This document shows positions 15,400 to 23,571 of a DNA stretch of 64,000 nt, piece after piece; the stretch's first letter is position 1, and the number at the start of each line of letters is the position of its first letter. The notes below the pieces were generated by a model that searched no databases, was not told the origin of the DNA, and worked only from the letters and a program-made list of their open reading frames with translations. Origin of the DNA: Bacillota bacterium. GTDB taxonomy: Bacteria; Bacillota; Clostridia; Acetivibrionales; DSM-1351. Position numbers and translations under genes: made by a program. The DNA is taken from assembly GCA_023400235.1 (NCBI GenBank), contig JAEXFI010000029.1:70065-134064 (forward strand). The letters are read 5' to 3'.

Positions 15400-15834
15400 T
15401 TAAATATTCAAGTCAAGTACTTCAGGCATCTGAGCCTGATGGTTGTGTTCAGTTCCTCTGTAAACTTTGAGCTTTCTGAACATTTGTCTTCCAAGACTGT
15501 TCTTGGGAAGCATTCCCTTTATTGCCACTTCAACAGCTCTTTCAGGGTGCTTTTCCATCAAATGCTTGTACTTGACTTCCTTCAATCCGCCTGGATGAAG
15601 TGAGTGAGTTCTGTAAAGCTTCTGATCAAGTTTTTTACCTGTCAAAAGAACTTTTTCTGCATTGAGTACTATTACGTGATCACCAGTATCAACGTGTGGT
15701 GTGAAAATTGGCTTATTTTTTCCTCTTAGAATAGCGGCAACTTCACTTGCCAATCTTCCAAGCGGCTTGCCTTCTGCATCAACAACGTACCATTTTCTTT
15801 CAATCTGTTCCGCTTTTGCCATGAAAGTTTTCAT
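15400..15834 (-). CDS. rplM: 50S ribosomal protein L13
   Basis: This 144-residue L13 is of standard length, with RKWYVVDAEGKPLGRLAS near the start and the conserved HPGGLKEVKYKHL and MLPKNSLGRQMFRKLKVY motifs. It is an early-assembly protein of the large subunit. A GGAGGTAG site precedes the ATG. It heads the rplM-rpsI unit with its own promoter about 160 bases upstream; the long leader may carry control by L13, but no element there could be named with certainty. Confidence 0.98.
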   Translation of the reverse strand: MKTFMAKAEQIERKWYVVDAEGKPLGRLASEVAAILRGKNKPIFTPHVDTGDHVIVLNAEKVLLTGKKLDQKLYRTHSLHPGGLKEVKYKHLMEKHPERAVEVAIKGMLPKNSLGRQMFRKLKVYRGTEHNHQAQMPEVLDLNI

Positions 15835-15837
15835 TTT

Positions 15838-15990
15838 ACTAATACTACCTCCTTAAAAATCTGTACTGTCTATGTCAAACAGTGTTCACCGTATATGGGA
15901 CGGTTTTAATATAACCGTTTCGAGGTCTTGATAATTTGCTGAAATCCTGATATTAAATTTCTTATTCATTTTTCAAGTCCTTGGACACTA
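15838..15990 (-). promoter_or_regulatory. Long rplM leader, possible ribosomal-protein control RNA
   Basis: The predicted transcript begins near 15988 and runs about 150 bases before the rplM start. It contains a short hairpin with arms ACGGTT/AACCGT (about 15901-15921) and the segment CGGTGAACACTGTTT. L13 leaders are known in Firmicutes, but I could not match this one to a remembered consensus, so the control role is only suggested by length and position. Confidence 0.3.
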
Positions 15991-15994
15991 GAAC

Positions 15995-16023
15995 ATTTTA
16001 ATATACACTTTTAACTATGTCAA
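15995..16023 (-). promoter_or_regulatory. rplM-rpsI promoter
   Basis: On the minus strand TTGACA (16023-16018), a 17-base spacer, TAAAAT (16000-15995): a near-consensus sigma-A promoter. Upstream of it lies a set of five 10-bp repeats. Confidence 0.75.
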
Positions 16024-16048
16024 GTATAAATTACCGAGATTTTAATTT

Positions 16049-16098
16049 ATCTCTCATTATCTCTCGATTTTTCTCGATATATCTCCATATCTCTCATA
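16049..16098 (-). repeat. Five tandem 10-bp units upstream of the rplM promoter
   Basis: Plus-strand units ATCTCTCATT, ATCTCTCGAT, TTTTCTCGAT, ATATCTCCAT and ATCTCTCATA follow one another without gaps. The period equals about one helical turn, so each unit faces the same side of the DNA, and the block ends 26 bases upstream of the -35 box. It could be an upstream activating or protein-binding element; this is inference. The rest of the truA-rplM gap (16099-16271) shows nothing I can support. Confidence 0.55.
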
Positions 16099-16271
16099 TA
16101 ATCGTTTTTGAATTCACTTTTTCTCATTAAGTATTAAACATACGATAACAGGAGTAATCCCCCGCATAGTCCGGATACTTTATGTGATTGGACTTATTTC
16201 TGTATATTTGCCTGAATACCTGGGTTTTCGGCTAATCAATTCTTTGACGGAGTGCTTTTTCCGGCATTTTG

Positions 16272-17009
16272 TTAATAATATATCTCCATCAAATACAAGC
16301 CCTGCGCCGGAGCCGTCTTACCAGCCCTGGTCCTGTCAAGCCCGCTGATAATCCCAGGTATGTCGCTTTCGGCCAGCTTCCCCATTCCCACATATATCAA
16401 AGTCCCTGCAATTATCCTCACCATGTTGTACAAAAAACCGTTTCCGGTGACCTCAAGCTCTATGAGGCTCTCTTCCCTTCTTTTGACCGCCGTACTGTAA
16501 ATCTCCCGCACAGTGCTGCGGACTTGACCTCCCGTAGCCTGAAAAGCTGCGAAATCATGCTCTCCCGTAAAATGGACCGCAGCTTTTCTCATTTGCTCAA
16601 AATCCAGCTCCGGCCTCACATGACAGGCTCTGTTGCGCATTAAGGCCGACTGGTGCGGAGAATTGCATATGAGATATCTATACCTTTTACCCTTGGAGGA
16701 ATATCTGGCGTGAAAGTTTTCAGGCACCTCCTCTGATTTCTGTACCACAATATCTGCAGGCAGCAGATTGTTCAGAGCATAGGAAAACTTTTCTCCGGGG
16801 ATTGCAGCCTCTGTGAAGAAATGCGCAACCTGACCGTAGGCATGGACACCCACATCGGTCCTGCTGCAGCCCACCACTCCGGTTTTGTCTCCCAAAAGCC
16901 GTGAAAGTGCCTTTTCAACATATTCCTGGACGGTGACGGCATTTTTCTGAACCTGCCAGCCGTGATAATTTGTTCCTTCATATTCTATAGTCAGTTTAAT
17001 ATTTCGCAT
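16272..17009 (-). CDS. truA: tRNA pseudouridine synthase A
   Basis: This 245-residue TruA makes pseudouridine at positions 38-40 of tRNA anticodon stems. The active-site motif GCSRTDVGVHAYGQVAHF (catalytic Asp near residue 52) and KGKRYRYLICNS are intact, and FLYNMVRIIAGTLIYVG is the conserved C-terminal core. Length is normal. It sits between ecfT and rplM as in other Firmicutes and is probably read through from ecfT. The start gives the expected MRNIKLTIEYEGTNYHGWQ beginning. Confidence 0.97.
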   Translation of the reverse strand: MRNIKLTIEYEGTNYHGWQVQKNAVTVQEYVEKALSRLLGDKTGVVGCSRTDVGVHAYGQVAHFFTEAAIPGEKFSYALNNLLPADIVVQKSEEVPENFHARYSSKGKRYRYLICNSPHQSALMRNRACHVRPELDFEQMRKAAVHFTGEHDFAAFQATGGQVRSTVREIYSTAVKRREESLIELEVTGNGFLYNMVRIIAGTLIYVGMGKLAESDIPGIISGLDRTRAGKTAPAQGLYLMEIYY

Positions 17010-17084
17010 TTTCCACCTGTTATTTTTACATTTCTCACACTTTATTGCATCTAAAAAGAGCAGCCTGCTATAACCCTTGCCACA

Positions 17085-17240
17085 GAGGCACCCGCAGCAA
17101 AAGCATGTGCTGCAGCACCGACCGCTGCAAGGCCATATGCTGATATGTCACCTACAGCAGTGCCATATACTGAAGCCACCTACAGCAAGGCCATATATTG
17201 CAATGCCGCCGCTACCACACCATGTACTGCATTGCCAGCA
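17085..17240 (-). repeat. Degenerate 28-33 bp tandem repeat across the ecfT 3' end
   Basis: On the minus strand the last codons of ecfT (CTGGCAATGCAGTACATGG) are followed by three or four imperfect copies of the same unit, recognisable by (T/G)CA(G/A)(T/C)A(T/C)ATGGC(C/A)(T/C)TGC(T/A)G. They begin near 17205, 17175, 17147 and 17115. The copies are no longer in a single frame. It looks like an expanded and decaying minisatellite made from the end of ecfT. Confidence 0.55.
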
Positions 17241-18015
17241 CCCAGGCCATAAAGACCACGGTTATGGCCGTTGTGGCAAAATCATACCTTGTGAGGCTGA
17301 GCTGCTTCATCCTTGTCCTGCCCTCACTGCCCCTGTAGCATCTGGCCTCCATTGCCGTCGCCAGCTCGTCCGCCCTGCGGAACGCACTTATAAACAAGGG
17401 TATGAGTACTGGAATAAAGCTTTTGGCACGCTCTATAAGGTTTCCGCTGTCAAAGTCGGCCCCCCTTGAGGATTGTGCCTTTATTATCTTGTCGGTTTCC
17501 TCCAGCAGGGTAGGAATGAATCTCAAAGCGATTGTCATCATCATGGCTATCTCATGCACAGGTACCCTGAGCCTTTTCAGCGGGCCCAGAAGCTTCTCGA
17601 TTCCGTCGGTGAGGGCTATGGGTGTTGTTGTATAGGTCAGAAGGCTTGCAATGATAATCAGAAGGAAAAGCCGTATAGCCATTTTGATGGCTGTGTCCAC
17701 ACCCTCATAGGTCATTCTCAGGATGCCCCACTCAAAAATAGCCCTTCCGCCTATGGTAAACATGTTGATTATACCTGCAAAAATCACAATGAAAATCACA
17801 GGCTTCAAGCCTTTTAAGACAAATCTCACCGGAATATTTGAGGTCACCACGGTCAATGCGGTAAAAAGCGTCAGCAGCAGGTATCCCCAATAGGTATTTA
17901 TCATAAATATGAATATCATCATTACAAAGGTCAGTATGATTTTTGTACGGGGGTCCGATTTGTGAAGCATGGAATCCCCGGGCACATACTGTCCGATTGT
18001 TATATCTCGTATCAT
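17212..18015 (-). CDS. ecfT: Energy-coupling factor transporter transmembrane protein EcfT
   Basis: This 267-residue membrane protein has five or six hydrophobic spans and the two EcfT coupling motifs of A-R-[G/S] type (SSRGADF near 175 and MEARCYRGSEGRTR near 223) that touch the two ATPases. It completes the ECF module that powers vitamin and metal uptake by exchangeable S components. The ATG at 18015 is preferred because GGAGG lies 5 bases before it; the ATG at 18027 overlaps that site. It ends in the repeat unit described at 17085-17240. Confidence 0.93.
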   Translation of the reverse strand: MIRDITIGQYVPGDSMLHKSDPRTKIILTFVMMIFIFMINTYWGYLLLTLFTALTVVTSNIPVRFVLKGLKPVIFIVIFAGIINMFTIGGRAIFEWGILRMTYEGVDTAIKMAIRLFLLIIIASLLTYTTTPIALTDGIEKLLGPLKRLRVPVHEIAMMMTIALRFIPTLLEETDKIIKAQSSRGADFDSGNLIERAKSFIPVLIPLFISAFRRADELATAMEARCYRGSEGRTRMKQLSLTRYDFATTAITVVFMAWVLAMQYMVW

Positions 18016-18070
18016 TTTTTCCTCCATGAGCCGCAGCCGCGGTCAAAACTGTTAAAGCCCTGCACCGGCA

Positions 18071-18913
18071 CTATGCCTTCAGATGCTTCTGAAGCTCCTT
18101 TTGTGCCGCTTCTACTGTAAATATATTTTCATCAATATTGGGGATTATCTCCTTAAGCCGCTTCATCAGATAGGTTATCTGAGGAGCCGAGAGCCCTATT
18201 TTTTCAAGCTCCTGAGGCTGATTATACACCTCGGCCGAGGGCTTATCCATAAAAATCGTACCCTGGTTCATTACAATAACCCGCTCCGCCAGCCTTGCTA
18301 TATCCTCCATGCTGTGAGACACCAGTATTATGGTCATATTGAAGTCCTTATGGAGCTTTTTGATATAGCCGAATATTTCGTCCCTGCCGCTGGGATCCAG
18401 TCCTGCGGTAGGCTCATCCAATACGAGTATTTTGGGCATCATGGCAACTACTCCGGCTATTGCAACCCTGCGCTTCTGCCCCCCTGAAAGCTCAAAGGGG
18501 GATTTCTCAAGAATGCTCTGGTCAAGACCTACCGACTGCAGTGCCGCCAGTACCCGCTGTGCCGTTTCCTCCTGGGAAAGTCCCAGCTTCAGCAGCCCAA
18601 AGGAAATATCCTTTCTCACCGTGTCCTCGAACAGCTGGTGCTCTGGATATTGAAAAACGATGCCCACCTGACGTCTCAGCACTTTCAGATCCCTTTGCCT
18701 GGTGTCAATGCCGTTTACGGCTATACGTCCCCCGTTAGGCTTCAGTATACCGTTGAAATGCTGTATAAGCGTTGACTTTCCCGAACCTGTATGTCCGATG
18801 ATACCGATAAATTCTCCGTCTTCTATATTTAAATTAATATCATTCAATGCTTTTTTCTCAAAAGGTCCGCCGTTGGAATAGGTAAAGGACAAACCCTCTA
18901 TATTGATAGGCAT
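18071..18913 (-). CDS. ecfA2: Energy-coupling factor transporter ATPase EcfA2
   Basis: This 280-residue ABC ATPase has Walker A GHTGSGKST near residue 38, signature LSGGQKRRVAIAG near 141, Walker B ILVLDEPTAGLDPSG and switch His in VSHSMED. It pairs with EcfA1 in the ECF module. In most Firmicutes ecfA1 and ecfA2 are adjacent; here 7 kb of other genes lie between them. A candidate promoter directly upstream (18995-19024) could make ecfA2-ecfT independent. GGGAG precedes the ATG. Confidence 0.95.
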   Translation of the reverse strand: MPINIEGLSFTYSNGGPFEKKALNDINLNIEDGEFIGIIGHTGSGKSTLIQHFNGILKPNGGRIAVNGIDTRQRDLKVLRRQVGIVFQYPEHQLFEDTVRKDISFGLLKLGLSQEETAQRVLAALQSVGLDQSILEKSPFELSGGQKRRVAIAGVVAMMPKILVLDEPTAGLDPSGRDEIFGYIKKLHKDFNMTIILVSHSMEDIARLAERVIVMNQGTIFMDKPSAEVYNQPQELEKIGLSAPQITYLMKRLKEIIPNIDENIFTVEAAQKELQKHLKA

Positions 18914-18994
18914 ATTGTACTCCCGGCTTTCTTATTTAGTAAATTCATGTCAGACTGATTGCTTCTTAATAATTAATATTACCACAACCAGGTA

Positions 18995-19024
18995 TATTTA
19001 GTGAATTAAAAATAGCAGTGTCAA
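18995..19024 (-). promoter_or_regulatory. Candidate promoter of ecfA2-ecfT-truA
   Basis: On the minus strand TTGACA (19024-19019), an 18-base spacer and TAAATA (19000-18995). It begins two bases after the stop codon of the SGNH-deacetylase gene and lies 82 bases before ecfA2. It would supply expression lost when the cassette separated ecfA2 from the ribosomal operon (inference). Confidence 0.5.
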
Positions 19025-19026
19025 AA

Positions 19027-20862
19027 TCACTTTATTCTCTCAAGGAGCTCCTCCGGCGAAATATCTTCTGTAATCCCATAGCGGTTCATTGCCCGGAGGG
19101 ATTGCGGCAGGCCCTTTATAAGGGTGTTTGTGCCGGCCTTGGTGGTAAATGTAGCTTTAATGCCCAGCCTGCTCAGCACCACCTCGGATACCTCGCTGTA
19201 TTTCCCCAGAGGATAAGCCAGGGCCGTAACACTGTTTCCTGTTCCCTCCAATATGCTCTTCCGGGAAAGTGTAATATCATTTTTAAGGCTGGCAATAAAA
19301 GCCTCCTCTACCTCCCCCTGAAGGCGTGTTATGCTTGTCCTGGCTTTTCCCTCTCCCTTCCCTTCCTCAAAAGGTGCCCATTGATGCATATCATAGGTAT
19401 GGCTCTGTATGTCTACAAGGCCGGAATTAAGCATTTCCTGTGCCTGCTGGTAGGTAAAATGGGGAGTTATGGCATTCCGGGTGTCCTTATACCTGTCCTT
19501 GCCCACCGAGGAGCCTATGACGAATATTGTAGCCTTCATGTTGTACTTCTTCAGCAGAGGATAGGCCAGTTCATAATTGCTGAGATACCCGTCGTCAAAG
19601 GTGATGACCACCGGCTTTTCAGGCAGTTCGCTCCCCTTCTCCACATAGTCCAGCAGCTGCTGAATTGACACCCCGGTGTAGCCCGCCTCTGAAATAGCCT
19701 TTAGCTGAGCTTCAAACTGCTGTGCGGAAATAACCAGCGGCCCGGTGGAATTAAGCGCTACATCGTGGTACATCAGCGCAGGCACCCTTTTGGTATAGCT
19801 TTCGTCGTCAAAGCCTATTGCTCTTGACATGGCCTTGGCCTGCTCCGCAGCATTTTGCGGCGTAACATATACACCTATATCCTCAGGTACGTATATCCCG
19901 TCATCTCCGAAAATCTTTGCAAGGGCCATACTGCCCATTGCATTTCTGAAATGGGTGCTGTCGTAGAAAAAGCGGCAGTCAGCCGTAAGGGAATTTGTGG
20001 AGAAATCCCAGAAGCCGGTTACTTCAGCCAGGCGGGTATAAACCTCCGTCAGCTGCTGTGGACTGAAATTCTGAACATATTCATTATACATGGGGGGAAA
20101 GAGTACAAGGAGGTTTATGTCGTTCTTGTCACAAAGGGCTTTTATAAGCTTTGTGTCCTCTATCAGCTCATCAATGCTCCCCAGGTTGTGCCTGTCCTTT
20201 GGATAGGACTTGAAAACCGGGTATTTCTCAAGGTAGTCCGGCATGGCCTGAATGTTTTCAACATCTCTTGAGGACTTGTCATATGCTCCTGTACGCACCT
20301 CAAAAACCTTGTATTTATTTTGGAGATAGCTGTCATTTTTATATGCCCGAAGCTTTTCCAGCGAATAGCTGGGGTTTGCAAACAGATATTTTTTGAGGAA
20401 ATCAAACCGTGAGGACTGCTCTGTCTTGTAATGCAGGCTTCCTGTGTAAGGGTCTGACTCAACCTTGTATCTCATGGCATTTATAAAGCCGAGGTTTAAC
20501 ACAAGGTTCTTAACCTTGTAATTGTTTATGATATACTGGGTGGTCTGCTTCACATCATACATGTCCGCACCATACATGAATAAATTATAGAACTTGGCAT
20601 CCATGTATTTATTAAGCTGTTCCACCGGAAAAGATGAAGTGGAGGAGCTGCCTACTATAAAGGAATCATATTCCTCCTTGTGCTGATCCATATAGGCTAT
20701 TTTCGCCACCCTGGGATTCTTGGTAAAATCATAGGCATACCACTGCATGGCATGGTCTCCAAAGGCTCCGAAGGGGTCCACCAATATATTCATACCTGCC
20801 ACCCCCGCAACCAGAAGCAGCACCGTAATTATAAACATTACAAACCATTTTTTTGATGACAT
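19027..20862 (-). CDS. DltD-like SGNH domain fused to a polysaccharide deacetylase
   Basis: This 611-residue two-domain protein begins with one N-terminal anchor (about 5-25) and should face outside. Residues 30-340 look like the DltD/AlgJ type of SGNH acyltransferase: a nucleophile in IVGSSSTSSF (about 70) and the closing Asp-His pair in FYDSTHFRNAMG (about 295). Residues 355-611 form a NodB-type deacetylase: ALMYHDVALNS, the metal/base motif TFDDGY (about 430) and SHTYDMH (about 478), with His-x4-His spacing as in PgaB/IcaB N-acetylglucosamine deacetylases. It ends the cassette with ACP, MBOAT, GNAT and adenylation genes. AAGGAG precedes the ATG. Fusion of these two activities is unusual; the substrate is inferred to be a surface polysaccharide. 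Confidence 0.85.
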   Translation of the reverse strand: MSSKKWFVMFIITVLLLVAGVAGMNILVDPFGAFGDHAMQWYAYDFTKNPRVAKIAYMDQHKEEYDSFIVGSSSTSSFPVEQLNKYMDAKFYNLFMYGADMYDVKQTTQYIINNYKVKNLVLNLGFINAMRYKVESDPYTGSLHYKTEQSSRFDFLKKYLFANPSYSLEKLRAYKNDSYLQNKYKVFEVRTGAYDKSSRDVENIQAMPDYLEKYPVFKSYPKDRHNLGSIDELIEDTKLIKALCDKNDINLLVLFPPMYNEYVQNFSPQQLTEVYTRLAEVTGFWDFSTNSLTADCRFFYDSTHFRNAMGSMALAKIFGDDGIYVPEDIGVYVTPQNAAEQAKAMSRAIGFDDESYTKRVPALMYHDVALNSTGPLVISAQQFEAQLKAISEAGYTGVSIQQLLDYVEKGSELPEKPVVITFDDGYLSNYELAYPLLKKYNMKATIFVIGSSVGKDRYKDTRNAITPHFTYQQAQEMLNSGLVDIQSHTYDMHQWAPFEEGKGEGKARTSITRLQGEVEEAFIASLKNDITLSRKSILEGTGNSVTALAYPLGKYSEVSEVVLSRLGIKATFTTKAGTNTLIKGLPQSLRAMNRYGITEDISPEELLERIK

Positions 20863-20872
20863 TGCTTTCTCC

Positions 20873-22465
20873 TTAAAATTGCTTATATATGAACTCGGAG
20901 GCTATGTAGCCTTCCCGGTATATGCCCAGGAAAGCAATCACCGCAAGCCCGGCCAGCAAGACCAGCCATTGCACCGGCAGGCTCCTCTCCTCCAGGTTCT
21001 TTCTGATGTGGACACCTTTTTCTTTTAGATAGCCGATTCCCAGTATAACCATACAGCAAACAAGGATTACCAGCAGATCGAAGGCTCCCAGTCCCAGGGA
21101 CAATATATTTCCTGTCAGACTCCTAATGTCGAAATGTAAAACTGTACGCTTCAGCATTCGCAGGGAAGTCATAAGGTCTTCCCCTCTTGTGAAATACCTG
21201 CCTATAAACACCAGTACAGTGGTCCTTAGTATTTGAAACAGCTTCCAGTAGGTACTTTCGGGGTTGATATTGAGCCTTTTGAGCACCTTTTCATAAAACG
21301 GGGCATTAATTACCGAGAAGGTGATTATTCCGCCGTTCCAGATTCCGAAGGCTATATATTTCCAACTGGCTCCATGCCAGATACCAATTGTAAAGAACAC
21401 TATAAAGGTAACCAGTGAAACAGGCAGTATTTTCCCAAGATTGCCCTTAAGCTTCTTTCTGGCATACTTGCCCAGCTTTCCGAAGGGCTTGGACAAGGAC
21501 AGGGGATAAAAAAGGTAATCTCTCATCCACGCCCCCAGGCTTATGTGCCACCTTCTCCAGAAATCGGACAGGGAGGTTGCAAAATAGGGGCGCTGGAAAT
21601 TCTCTATCATGTCAACGCCCAATATCTGAGCAATACCCCTGATAATATCTATGCCTCCTGAGAAGTCGCAATATATCTGTATACAGTACATAAATACCCC
21701 AAAGGCGATTTCAGCACCGGAGTATTTCTGATAATTTCCAAAAACATTATTAACTATAACCGCAGTTCTGTCCGCCACCACCAGCTTCTTGAAAAAGCCC
21801 CACATCATAAGCTGAATACCGTATTTCAGACGGTCAAAGCTAAAGGAATGGGACTGGTACAACTGGTGTGCAAGCTGGTCGAAGCGGCTGATGGGCCCCT
21901 GAATGATCTGAGGGAAAAACGATACAAACAAAGCGAATTTAAAAAAGTTCCTTTCCGGTGGATACTTGGCTCTGTAAACATCTATTACATAACCTACCGA
22001 TTGAAAGGTATAAAAAGAAAGCCCTACAGGGAGCAGCCAGTTTACCCTGGGGAAACTGGAGTCTGTAAACAGTCCCAAAAGCACATTGGCATTTTCGGCA
22101 GCAAAATTGTAATATTTTATGGCGGCCAGAATGCCGAAATTTATAAGCAGGATGCCGGACACCACCCATTTTTTATTTCTGTTGAATTTGCTGGAGACAG
22201 CTTTCTTCTCGTCACTTGAGGCCTCCCTGCCAAGCTGCTGCATTCCATTTTTCCTGCGGTTGTTGAGCTCTCCCAGCAATAAGCCCCCCATATATGTAGT
22301 AAAAGTGGTGGTAAGGAGAAAGCCCACTATTTTAACCCCGTATGACAAATAGTAGAAATAGCTGGCGGCAAGCAGAACCATCCATTGAAGCTTTTTAGGC
22401 ACCAGATAGTAAATGGCAACCGTACTCACCAGAAATATTAAAAATGAAGCTGATGACAGTGACAT
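20873..22465 (-). CDS. MBOAT-family O-acyltransferase (DltB/AlgI-like)
   Basis: This 530-residue multi-span membrane protein of the MBOAT family shows DFWRRWHISLGAWMRDYLFYPL near residues 305-326 and the catalytic His in FTIGIWHGASWKY near 367, both intact. DltB and AlgI carry acyl groups across the membrane to a polymer-modifying partner. Here the donor is probably the carrier protein encoded 4 bases upstream and the outer partner the SGNH-deacetylase protein encoded 10 bases downstream. At 530 residues it is longer than DltB (about 400) and close to AlgI (about 500). Confidence 0.93.
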   Translation of the reverse strand: MSLSSASFLIFLVSTVAIYYLVPKKLQWMVLLAASYFYYLSYGVKIVGFLLTTTFTTYMGGLLLGELNNRRKNGMQQLGREASSDEKKAVSSKFNRNKKWVVSGILLINFGILAAIKYYNFAAENANVLLGLFTDSSFPRVNWLLPVGLSFYTFQSVGYVIDVYRAKYPPERNFFKFALFVSFFPQIIQGPISRFDQLAHQLYQSHSFSFDRLKYGIQLMMWGFFKKLVVADRTAVIVNNVFGNYQKYSGAEIAFGVFMYCIQIYCDFSGGIDIIRGIAQILGVDMIENFQRPYFATSLSDFWRRWHISLGAWMRDYLFYPLSLSKPFGKLGKYARKKLKGNLGKILPVSLVTFIVFFTIGIWHGASWKYIAFGIWNGGIITFSVINAPFYEKVLKRLNINPESTYWKLFQILRTTVLVFIGRYFTRGEDLMTSLRMLKRTVLHFDIRSLTGNILSLGLGAFDLLVILVCCMVILGIGYLKEKGVHIRKNLEERSLPVQWLVLLAGLAVIAFLGIYREGYIASEFIYKQF

Positions 22466-22469
22466 ACCC

Positions 22470-22700
22470 TTATTCTCCGTCTCTCAATCTGTTAATCAAA
22501 GCCAATATTGCCTGTAGGGTGTTAAAGTTTTCAGGCACCAGGTCCTCAACGCCGATCTGGACGTCAAAGGTTTCTCCTATTTCACCCACCAAAGCCACAA
22601 TGTCGAAGGAATCCAGAACTCCGTCGTCTATCAGTGCCTTCTTTTCATTAAAATCTATATCAGGTCTCAATTCCTTTAAAATTCTCAATAATTCTTCCAT
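22470..22700 (-). CDS. Acyl/aminoacyl carrier protein (DltC-like)
   Basis: This 76-residue carrier protein has the phosphopantetheine attachment Ser in GVLDSFDIVAL (about residue 35) and the usual four-helix acidic pattern. The Asp-Ser-Phe-Asp motif, instead of Asp-Ser-Leu, is closer to DltC and other stand-alone carriers than to fatty-acid AcpP. The ATG at 22700 is chosen because GGAG lies 7 bases upstream; the ATG at 22712 has only a weak site. It sits between the GNAT and MBOAT genes and probably receives the residue activated by the adenylation enzyme. No phosphopantetheinyl transferase gene is in the window. Confidence 0.92.
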   Translation of the reverse strand: MEELLRILKELRPDIDFNEKKALIDDGVLDSFDIVALVGEIGETFDVQIGVEDLVPENFNTLQAILALINRLRDGE

Positions 22701-22758
22701 GTGAGTCTCCATTTCCGGCTCTGCTTACGTAGCACGGCCTTTAACTTTAATAATATAT

Positions 22759-23571
22759 TTATGAATTTCTTATAAGCCCTGTGGATTGCCAGCCGTCGTA
22801 CTTGAAGCCTGCCCATTCATACAGCCCCCTGGCATTTATATTGTCCTTCTTCACCCAGAGCTGTATCCTGCCATCCCCCTGTCCTCTTACACATCTTGCA
22901 AAATGAGCCAGAAGGCCTTTTGCTATGCCCTTGCCCCGCGCATCAGGATGAACTAAAAGGTGCCGGACAAAACTGGCGGAGTTCCTGCTGCCTATGTGCA
23001 ATACTCCCAGGATACTGCCGTCTTGGTCTTCCGACACCAGCATCTCCTCTTTTTTTATATATTCCATCACCTCATCCAGGGTTGGAATACAGCCTAAATA
23101 CGGGTCGAACATTTCGGCTATCAGCCCACGTATCTGCTCCGCCTGTTGGCAAACAGCGTTTTTAACTGCATGCATGTTTTTGCTTTCCAGCAAAAGCCTC
23201 TCGGGAATACCATTCATACGCAGTCTGTATATATACGGCCGGAAGCCTCTGGAACTCCAAAAATCAAGCTGGCTTTCCACTGCCTCATTCTCATTTTTAT
23301 ATACAAGCTCCATAACAAGGGGCTTATCTGCCGGAAGAGCAAGGATATCTGCCTCCGGTCCCTTTATATGATAGAAAATGCGCCAGTGTGTCCTGCAGTC
23401 CAAAAGCAGTATCAAGGCCGTGTCACTGCATTGACCGTACAAATTCCCCGAGCTGATATAAGCTTCATATCCCTCTCTGACAATGAAGTTATTGGACAGA
23501 ATCCCTTTTTTCATATATGGCCCTATTAGGCTGCTTATTTCTCCAAATTGCTCAATTCTTTTCATTGGCAT
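22759..23571 (-). CDS. GNAT-family acetyltransferase, probably a tandem GNAT
   Basis: The C-terminal half (about 140-270) of this 270-residue protein is a good GNAT domain with the acetyl-CoA loop VHPDARGKGIAKGLL (R/Q-x-x-G-x-G/A) and INARGLYEWAGFKYDGW. The first 135 residues have a similar alternating pattern but no CoA loop, as in double-GNAT proteins. It overlaps the end of the adenylation gene by 20 bases, so it belongs to the cassette; a GNAT gene at this place is not part of standard dlt operons. It could acylate the activated amino acid or the polymer. A second ATG at 23565 is also possible. Confidence 0.82.
   Translation of the reverse strand: MPMKRIEQFGEISSLIGPYMKKGILSNNFIVREGYEAYISSGNLYGQCSDTALILLLDCRTHWRIFYHIKGPEADILALPADKPLVMELVYKNENEAVESQLDFWSSRGFRPYIYRLRMNGIPERLLLESKNMHAVKNAVCQQAEQIRGLIAEMFDPYLGCIPTLDEVMEYIKKEEMLVSEDQDGSILGVLHIGSRNSASFVRHLLVHPDARGKGIAKGLLAHFARCVRGQGDGRIQLWVKKDNINARGLYEWAGFKYDGWQSTGLIRNS

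Noticed and set aside
16049..16098. CRISPR-like array upstream of rplM
   Set aside because: The units are only 10 bp, degenerate and without spacers; no cas genes are present. No CRISPR array was seen anywhere in the window.
17077..17469. 130-codon plus-strand frame opposite ecfT
   Set aside because: It arises from the tandem repeat and the antisense of ecfT; the His/Pro/Gln-rich product is an artefact of repeat composition.
19855..20271. 138-codon plus-strand frame inside the SGNH-deacetylase gene
   Set aside because: It is antisense to a clearly coding gene with intact motifs and lacks its own start signal.
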